Source: Acetobacteraceae bacterium
GTDB lineage: Bacteria > Pseudomonadota > Alphaproteobacteria > Acetobacterales > Acetobacteraceae
Assembly: GCA_027323595.1 (NCBI GenBank)
Contig: DAHWBL010000131.1
Location: forward strand, 1 to 9,907
Direction: 5' to 3'
DNA: 9,907 nucleotides
A model generated the notes under the pieces. The model saw nothing but the letters and a program-made list of their open reading frames with translations, searched no databases and had not been told where the DNA came from. A program made the position numbers and the translations under genes. Below are positions 6,372-9,907 of the stretch, one piece after another. Numbering within the stretch: position 1 is the first letter of the stretch; every line of letters begins with the position of its first letter.

Positions 6372-7439
6372 TCACGCATGTTGCGGCGCGCAGGAGCCCA
6401 GTGGCGGGGGGATGCGCTCGGCCGCGGGGGGCAGATAGGACGGATCGAACACGGTGTCGGCGGCGACCCTGGCGGGCAGGCTGAATGCCTTGAGCAGCTC
6501 GTCCATCGATTGTTCCAGCCGCGCGGGGTTCACCGAGCTGAGGCCATTGGTCTTGAATTCGTCTGTCAGGGTCTGGGTTTTGAGCGTGTCCACCAGGCGG
6601 AGACATTCGTTGGCGAGATTGGCGAGCGGGTCGCGCGCCAGGATCGAGGCGACCGAAGCGACCGGGTTGGCGATCGCGTCGATTTCCGAGGCGTTCAGGG
6701 CGGCGACCACCGCGCGCACGGTGGCCGGGTTGGCGCGGGCGTAGTCGGGGCGCACGAGGAACGCCGTGCCGTATTGGCGGATGCCGAAATCGTTATAGCG
6801 GAACACGATGATTTTATCGCTCGGCACGCCAAGCTCGACCACCGACCAGACGGTGGATTGGGTGAAGCCGGCGATCGCGTCCACATCGCCGCGCACCATC
6901 ATGGGCTCGCGCAGCGCGCCGCCGAGCAGTTTCCAATGGATGGTGGTGGGATCAAAGCCGGTGGCGCTGGCGAACAGATTGAACAGGGCGAAGGCGGCGG
7001 AACCGGCGGCCGAGCCGAGGGTGCGCCCGGCGAGGTCGGCCGGTTTGGTGATGCCGCGCCCGGCGACGGTGACGATGGCGAGCGGGGAGTTGCCGCCGGT
7101 GACATAGACCGCGATCAGCGGCTTGTCGGGGTTTTCGGCGTTGAATTTGACCATGGTCGCGATGTCGGCCCAGCCGAACTGGTAGGCGCCCGAGGCGACG
7201 CGCACGATGGTGTCGGTGGTGGCGTTGCCGCGATCGAGCTGGACGTTGAGGCCGCGGCGGGTGAACTCGCCTTTCGTGGCGCCGTAGAGGAAGGCGGATT
7301 CCGGACCCTGGAAGGCCCAATCGAGAGAAATCTTGACGTTTGGCGACTCCGGGGCGGTTGTGGGCGCGGGCTGGGCGCGCGCGGCCGCGATGGGGGCCAG
7401 CATGGCCAGCATGGCGCAGACGCCGATGATCGGACGCAT
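6372..7439 (-). CDS. ABC-type periplasmic substrate-binding protein, NMT1/THI5-like (copy 2)
   Basis: This 355-residue protein is a tandem paralogue of the gene at 5263-6303, with about 228 of 320 ungapped positions identical (about 71%, hand count). The signal peptide runs to ARA at 20-22, followed by a short Pro/Thr linker (QPAPTTAPESPN) that copy 1 lacks in part, then KISLDWAF (36-43). It shares the ASGAYQFGWADIATM element, the HWKLLGGALREPM element and the two cysteines (NECLRL and GSCA). Differences cluster in the N-terminal lobe after LDW and in the last 70 residues, so the two may differ in ligand or partner. A strong ribosome binding site (GGGGAGGA) lies about 6 bases before ATG 7437-7439. 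It is the promoter-proximal gene of the pair and is divergent from the beta-propeller gene. The ligand is unknown. Confidence 0.92.
   Translation of the reverse strand: MRPIIGVCAMLAMLAPIAAARAQPAPTTAPESPNVKISLDWAFQGPESAFLYGATKGEFTRRGLNVQLDRGNATTDTIVRVASGAYQFGWADIATMVKFNAENPDKPLIAVYVTGGNSPLAIVTVAGRGITKPADLAGRTLGSAAGSAAFALFNLFASATGFDPTTIHWKLLGGALREPMMVRGDVDAIAGFTQSTVWSVVELGVPSDKIIVFRYNDFGIRQYGTAFLVRPDYARANPATVRAVVAALNASEIDAIANPVASVASILARDPLANLANECLRLVDTLKTQTLTDEFKTNGLSSVNPARLEQSMDELLKAFSLPARVAADTVFDPSYLPPAAERIPPPLGSCAPQHA
7016..7205. repeat. Near-identical 190-bp block shared with 5901-6090 (copy B)
   Basis: This is the partner of the 5901-6090 block, with 7 mismatches in 190 bases. Direct orientation and matching reading frame make it a substrate for gene conversion, or for deletion of the DNA between the copies. 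Confidence 0.85.
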
Positions 7440-7523
7440 TCGTTTCCTCCCCGGTCGTGGCCGGCGGTCTTGTTGGCGGTTGTGGGCTATGTCAGCATAG
7501 CGCGGTTTGACGCGGGGGAAAGA
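7440..7523. promoter_or_regulatory. Divergent intergenic region with a 14-bp palindrome
   Basis: This 84-bp region separates the start of binding-protein copy 2 (minus) from that of the beta-propeller gene (plus), so promoters for both should lie here or just inside the genes. It contains CTATG-TCAG-CATAG (7487-7500), a perfect 5-bp inverted repeat that could be an operator. On the minus strand TATGCT within it could serve as a -10 element, but I see no convincing -35 partner. The copy 2 ribosome binding site is at its left edge (about 7445-7453). Confidence 0.45.
7514..7522 (+). promoter_or_regulatory. Ribosome binding site deciding the GTG start of the beta-propeller gene
   Basis: A purine run, GGGGGAAAG, lies just before GTG 7524. 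The other in-frame starts (TTG 7470, TTG 7473, GTG 7482) lack as good a site, and the sequence before 7524 has no propeller-like residues. This supports, but does not prove, GTG 7524. Confidence 0.5.
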
Positions 7524-8738
7524 GTGGCTGCTTCAGCATGGAACTACAAGGAGCTCGCCCATCACGATCTGGGCGGGTTTGGCGGCATGGGCGAGGGGAT
7601 CGGCATCCAGCTCACCCGCGATGGCCGGCGGATCGTGTGGCTCGCGCATGAGAGCGCGCCGAAGAATTTCACCGCTGTTGATGTGTCCGACCCGCGCGCG
7701 CCAAAATTGGTGGTGCAGACCGAGTTGCCGCATGCGCGGGTGCGGTCGAACTCGCTGGAGGTGTTCGGCGACATGATGGCGGTCGCCTATCAGGTGGCGC
7801 AGCCGGGGATGACGCCGGCGGGGTTCGAGCTGTTCGATATTTCGGTGCCCGAGACGCCGCGCTCGATATCGTTTTTCGACTGTTCGGGGCCGCATTCGCG
7901 CGGCGTGCATCAATTATGGTTCGCCGATGGCGAATATGTGCATCTGGCCTCCGGCGCGGGCGATTTCGTGCCGCGCGACCAGCGCGACGACCAGATCTAT
8001 CGGGTGATCGATGTGCGCGACCCGACCAGGCCGCGCGAGGCGGGGCGGTGGTGGATGCCGGGCACCATGCAGGGCGATGCGGCGCCGCCGCCGCCGCGCC
8101 TGCCCGAGCGGGTGGGCACCGGATTTCGCGCGCACAACACCAATGTCTATCCCTCGCACCCCGATCGGGCCTATGTCGGCTATATCGATGGCGGGTTCTT
8201 CGTGCTGGACATCGCCGACAAGTCGGCGCCGAAAATGGTTGCGCATTTCAATCATTCGCCGCCCTATAACGGCTTCACCCACACCGTGCTGCCGCTGTTC
8301 GAGCGCGGGCTGATGGTGGTGACCGATGAGAGCGTGATGGATAACGGGCAGGACTGGCCCAAGCTGGTCTGGATTTTGGACGCGCGTGACGAGACCAACC
8401 CGGTGTCGATCGCGACCTGCCCGATGCCGCCGGTGGATGTGTTTTCCAGGCGCGGCGGGCGGTTTGGCGCGCACAACATCCATGAGAACAACGAAGGGCC
8501 ACTCTCCTGGCGCTCGGAGCAGACCATCGTCGGCGCGTTCTTCAATGGTGGCGTGCGGGCCTATGATATTTCCAACCAGTATCAGCCGCGCGAGGTCGGG
8601 TGGTTCGTGCCCGACGCGCCGGCGAACTCGCCGGCCGGGGCGATCCAGATCAACGACGTGTTCGTCGATGAGCGCGGCGTGACCTATGCGGTGGACCGGA
8701 TGGGCGGCGGGCTGTTCGTGCTCGAGGCCGAATTCTGA
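7524..8738 (+). CDS. LVIVD-type seven-bladed beta-propeller protein
   Basis: This 404-residue protein has no signal peptide from the chosen GTG start, which is preceded by GGGGGAAAG. Other in-frame options are GTG 7482 and TTG 7470/7473. Blade-ending motifs repeat: FTAVDVSDPRAPKLV (49-63), FELFDISVPETP (101-112), YRVIDVRDPTRP (159-170), FFVLDIADKSAPKMV (225-239), LVWILDARDETNP (281-293), VRAYDISNQYQP (344-355) and GLFVLEAEF (396-404). This is the LVIVD repeat pattern, giving about seven blades. H129 (RGVHQLWF), H204 (AHNTNVYPS), H253 (FTHTVLPL) and H317 (GAHNIHENN) begin four successive blades at like positions, as in metal-binding propellers. Function in this family is unknown; a metalloenzyme is my inference. 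Its TGA overlaps the presumed CTG start of the GTPase gene. Confidence 0.85.
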   Translation: MAASAWNYKELAHHDLGGFGGMGEGIGIQLTRDGRRIVWLAHESAPKNFTAVDVSDPRAPKLVVQTELPHARVRSNSLEVFGDMMAVAYQVAQPGMTPAGFELFDISVPETPRSISFFDCSGPHSRGVHQLWFADGEYVHLASGAGDFVPRDQRDDQIYRVIDVRDPTRPREAGRWWMPGTMQGDAAPPPPRLPERVGTGFRAHNTNVYPSHPDRAYVGYIDGGFFVLDIADKSAPKMVAHFNHSPPYNGFTHTVLPLFERGLMVVTDESVMDNGQDWPKLVWILDARDETNPVSIATCPMPPVDVFSRRGGRFGAHNIHENNEGPLSWRSEQTIVGAFFNGGVRAYDISNQYQPREVGWFVPDAPANSPAGAIQINDVFVDERGVTYAVDRMGGGLFVLEAEF

Positions 8739-9700
8739 TCCTTCCCGCCGGCGGCAGGGCGGTTCGGGTTCTGCTGCTGACCGGACCGCTCGGCGCGGGC
8801 AAGACCACGCTGCTGCGCAACCTGCTCGCCCATCCCGGCGGGCGGCGGCTGGCGGTGGTGGTGAACGAGTTCGCGGGCCTGGGCATCGACCAGCATCTGA
8901 TCGATGCGCCGGGGCCGGTGGCGACGCTGGCCAATGGGTGTTTCTGCTGTCGGGATCAGGGGGATCTGGCGGCGACATTGACCGCGATGTTCGCCGCGCG
9001 ACGGGCCGGGCAGGTCGGTGATTTCGATCTGGTGGTGATCGAGACCAGCGGGCTCGCCGATCCTTCCGCGGTGCTGATGCTGCTGGCGGGCAATGCCGAG
9101 CTGGGGCGGCTGTTCGAGGTTGGCCGGGTGGTGGCGTGCGTCGATGCGACGCGCGCGGGCGGGCTCGTGGCGGGCGAGGAGACGCTGTTGCGCCAGGTGG
9201 CGTTCGCCGATTTGGTGGCGATCACCAAATCCGACATCGCCGGGTCTGATCAGAGCGTGGCGGCGGAAGCGGCGGTGGCGGCGGTCAATCCGGCGGCGGC
9301 GATCATGCAGGTGCGGTTCGGTGCGGCGTCGCTCGATGACATATTGGCGATGCGGGGGCGGCGGGGGCGGTTCGTGGCCGCCGCGCCGGGCGGGCATGGC
9401 GGGCTCGCGCGCGGCGAGATCGTTTCGGATGACGATTGGGATTGGCAACCCTTCAGCCTGGCGATGCATCTGCTGGGCGAGCTGCGCGGCCCTGATCTGT
9501 TGCGGGTGAAGGGGCTGGTGCGCGTGGGCGGTCGGGCGGGGCCGGTGCTGTATCAGCGGATCGGGCATCTGGCGCATCCGCCGGTGGAGCTGCCGGCCTG
9601 GCCGGAGGGGCGACGACAGACGCGGCTTGCGGTGATCACGCGCGGTATCGCGCTGGCGTCGATCGAGGCGCTGATCGAAGCGGCGATGGCGATCGGCTGA
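8735..9700 (+). CDS. COG0523/CobW-family GTPase, putative metal chaperone, CTG start
   Basis: This 321-residue G3E-type GTPase has a Walker A motif GPLGAGKTT (17-25), a metal-binding GCFCC of the CxCC type (68-72), ETSGLADPS (103-111) and a TKSD guanine-recognition element (164-167). A CobW C-terminal domain follows, from about residue 235 (LRVKGLVRVGG). The family moves metal ions such as Zn, Co or Fe to client proteins with GTP hydrolysis. The frame has no ATG, GTG or TTG between the stop at 8669 and GTG 8855, which is 3' of the P-loop. CTG 8735 is chosen because it overlaps the upstream TGA as CTGA, like the ATGA junctions elsewhere here, and gives a normal N terminus (MILPAGGRAVRVLLLTG). 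ATT 8732 and ATC 8738 are alternatives. Coupling to the propeller gene suggests that protein as its client. It ends two bases from the converging MFS gene. Confidence 0.85.
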   Translation: MILPAGGRAVRVLLLTGPLGAGKTTLLRNLLAHPGGRRLAVVVNEFAGLGIDQHLIDAPGPVATLANGCFCCRDQGDLAATLTAMFAARRAGQVGDFDLVVIETSGLADPSAVLMLLAGNAELGRLFEVGRVVACVDATRAGGLVAGEETLLRQVAFADLVAITKSDIAGSDQSVAAEAAVAAVNPAAAIMQVRFGAASLDDILAMRGRRGRFVAAAPGGHGGLARGEIVSDDDWDWQPFSLAMHLLGELRGPDLLRVKGLVRVGGRAGPVLYQRIGHLAHPPVELPAWPEGRRQTRLAVITRGIALASIEALIEAAMAIG

Positions 9701-9709
9701 GTTCAGCCG
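9694..9709. terminator. Palindrome holding both converging stop codons
   Basis: CGGCTGA-GT-TCAGCCG is a perfect inverted repeat with 7-bp arms. It contains the GTPase TGA (9698-9700) and, on the other strand, the MFS TGA (9703-9705). It could form a CGGCT/AGCCG hairpin with a 6-base loop and act as a weak bidirectional terminator. There is no T run on either side, so the role is uncertain. Confidence 0.35.
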
Positions 9710-9907
9710 GCAAGTTCGGGGCGCCAGCCGGTGGCGCCCTGGCCGGCGAAGCGGTCGCGCAGATGCAGATACAGCAGCAGCATCGCCACCGAGCCGATCA
9801 GCGGTGCGAGCGCCATCAGCCCCATCATCTGCGCCGGCGACCAGCCCCAGCCCAGGGTGAGGCCGGTGAGCAGCGGCGCGAACACCTGGCCGGTGCGGCC
9901 AAGGCCC
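9703..9907 (-). CDS. Major facilitator superfamily transporter, C-terminal end (partial)
   Basis: The last 67 codons of a minus-strand gene run off the right edge; the frame is open to the end. The visible sequence begins GLGRTGQVFAPLLTGLTLG, which resembles the G-x-G-R-x-G-x-x-x-x-P-L-x-x-G element of TM11 in MFS carriers such as aromatic-acid/H+ symporters. A last membrane helix follows (LMALAPLIGSVAMLLLYLHL), then a short charged tail (RDRFAGQGATGWRPELAG). The substrate cannot be inferred. The GTG at 9883-9885 is internal, not a start. It is convergent with the GTPase gene across a 2-bp gap. Confidence 0.75.
   Translation of the reverse strand, partial: GLGRTGQVFAPLLTGLTLGWGWSPAQMMGLMALAPLIGSVAMLLLYLHLRDRFAGQGATGWRPELAG

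Noticed and set aside
7507..7512. TTGACG as a -35 promoter element for the propeller gene
   Set aside because: A -10 element at normal spacing would fall inside the coding region, and no good match is present there.
6336..8738. An 800-codon open frame on the + strand ending in the beta-propeller protein
   Set aside because: The first 390 or so codons are antisense to binding-protein copy 2 and have no recognisable protein features. The propeller homology begins only after about 7540, and GTG 7524 has a ribosome binding site.
8855..9700. GTPase starting at GTG 8855
   Set aside because: It would remove the P-loop GPLGAGKTT, which is encoded in frame just upstream; a family member without it would be inactive.
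1..9907. CRISPR arrays, tRNA or rRNA genes, insertion sequences, attachment sites
   Set aside because: No spaced direct repeats, no cloverleaf or rRNA-like sequence and no transposase or integrase frame were seen. The only repeats are the short units at 101-145 and the paralogous block in the binding-protein genes.

Overview
The window is about 9.9 kb of very GC-rich, almost gap-free bacterial DNA. Codon use (strong G/C in third positions), overlapping genes and the gene families suggest an alphaproteobacterium, perhaps an acidophilic Acetobacteraceae. That placement is inference; no RNA gene or marker protein confirms it.

Region 1 (1-5261, + strand) is the distal part of one operon for a membrane complex of the group 4 [NiFe]-hydrogenase / complex I superfamily. 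The order is hyfB-like (3' end only), hyfC, hyfE, hyfF, hyfG, hyfI, each joined to the next by an ATGA or TGATG overlap. All subunits are recognisable, but the large subunit HyfG has lost both CxxC pairs that hold the Ni-Fe site. Its L1 position reads RLSGDATVAH, and its C terminus reads SINLSCSGIDL where DPCxxC is expected. It also lacks the C-terminal maturation peptide. The small subunit keeps all four cysteines for its [4Fe-4S] cluster. The membrane subunits have lost several charged residues expected along the proton path (HyfC, HyfE, HyfF). No HyfD or HyfH (ferredoxin-like) gene lies between the others. This fits the 'energy-converting hydrogenase-related' (Ehr) class, which is known from genomes but whose reaction is unknown. 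It should not be annotated as a hydrogenase or formate hydrogenlyase.

Region 2 (5263-7439, - strand) holds two tandem paralogous periplasmic substrate-binding proteins of the NMT1/THI5-like (SsuA/ThiY) type, about 71% identical and without permease or ATPase genes nearby. A 190-bp block inside them is about 96% identical at DNA level, which suggests gene conversion. The first gene in the window's + direction ends one base after hyfI, tail to tail.

Region 3 (7524-9700, + strand) is divergent from the binding proteins across an 84-bp gap that carries a small palindrome. It encodes a seven-bladed LVIVD-type beta-propeller with four histidines at equivalent blade positions. Next comes a COG0523/CobW GTPase, a putative metal chaperone. 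The GTPase frame has no ATG, GTG or TTG upstream of its P-loop; a CTG in a CTGA overlap with the propeller stop codon is the best start. The pair may be a metalloprotein and its metal-insertion partner.

Region 4 (9703-9907, - strand) is the 3' end of a major facilitator transporter, convergent with the GTPase gene; both stop codons lie in one palindrome. There is no gene-free stretch longer than 84 bp.
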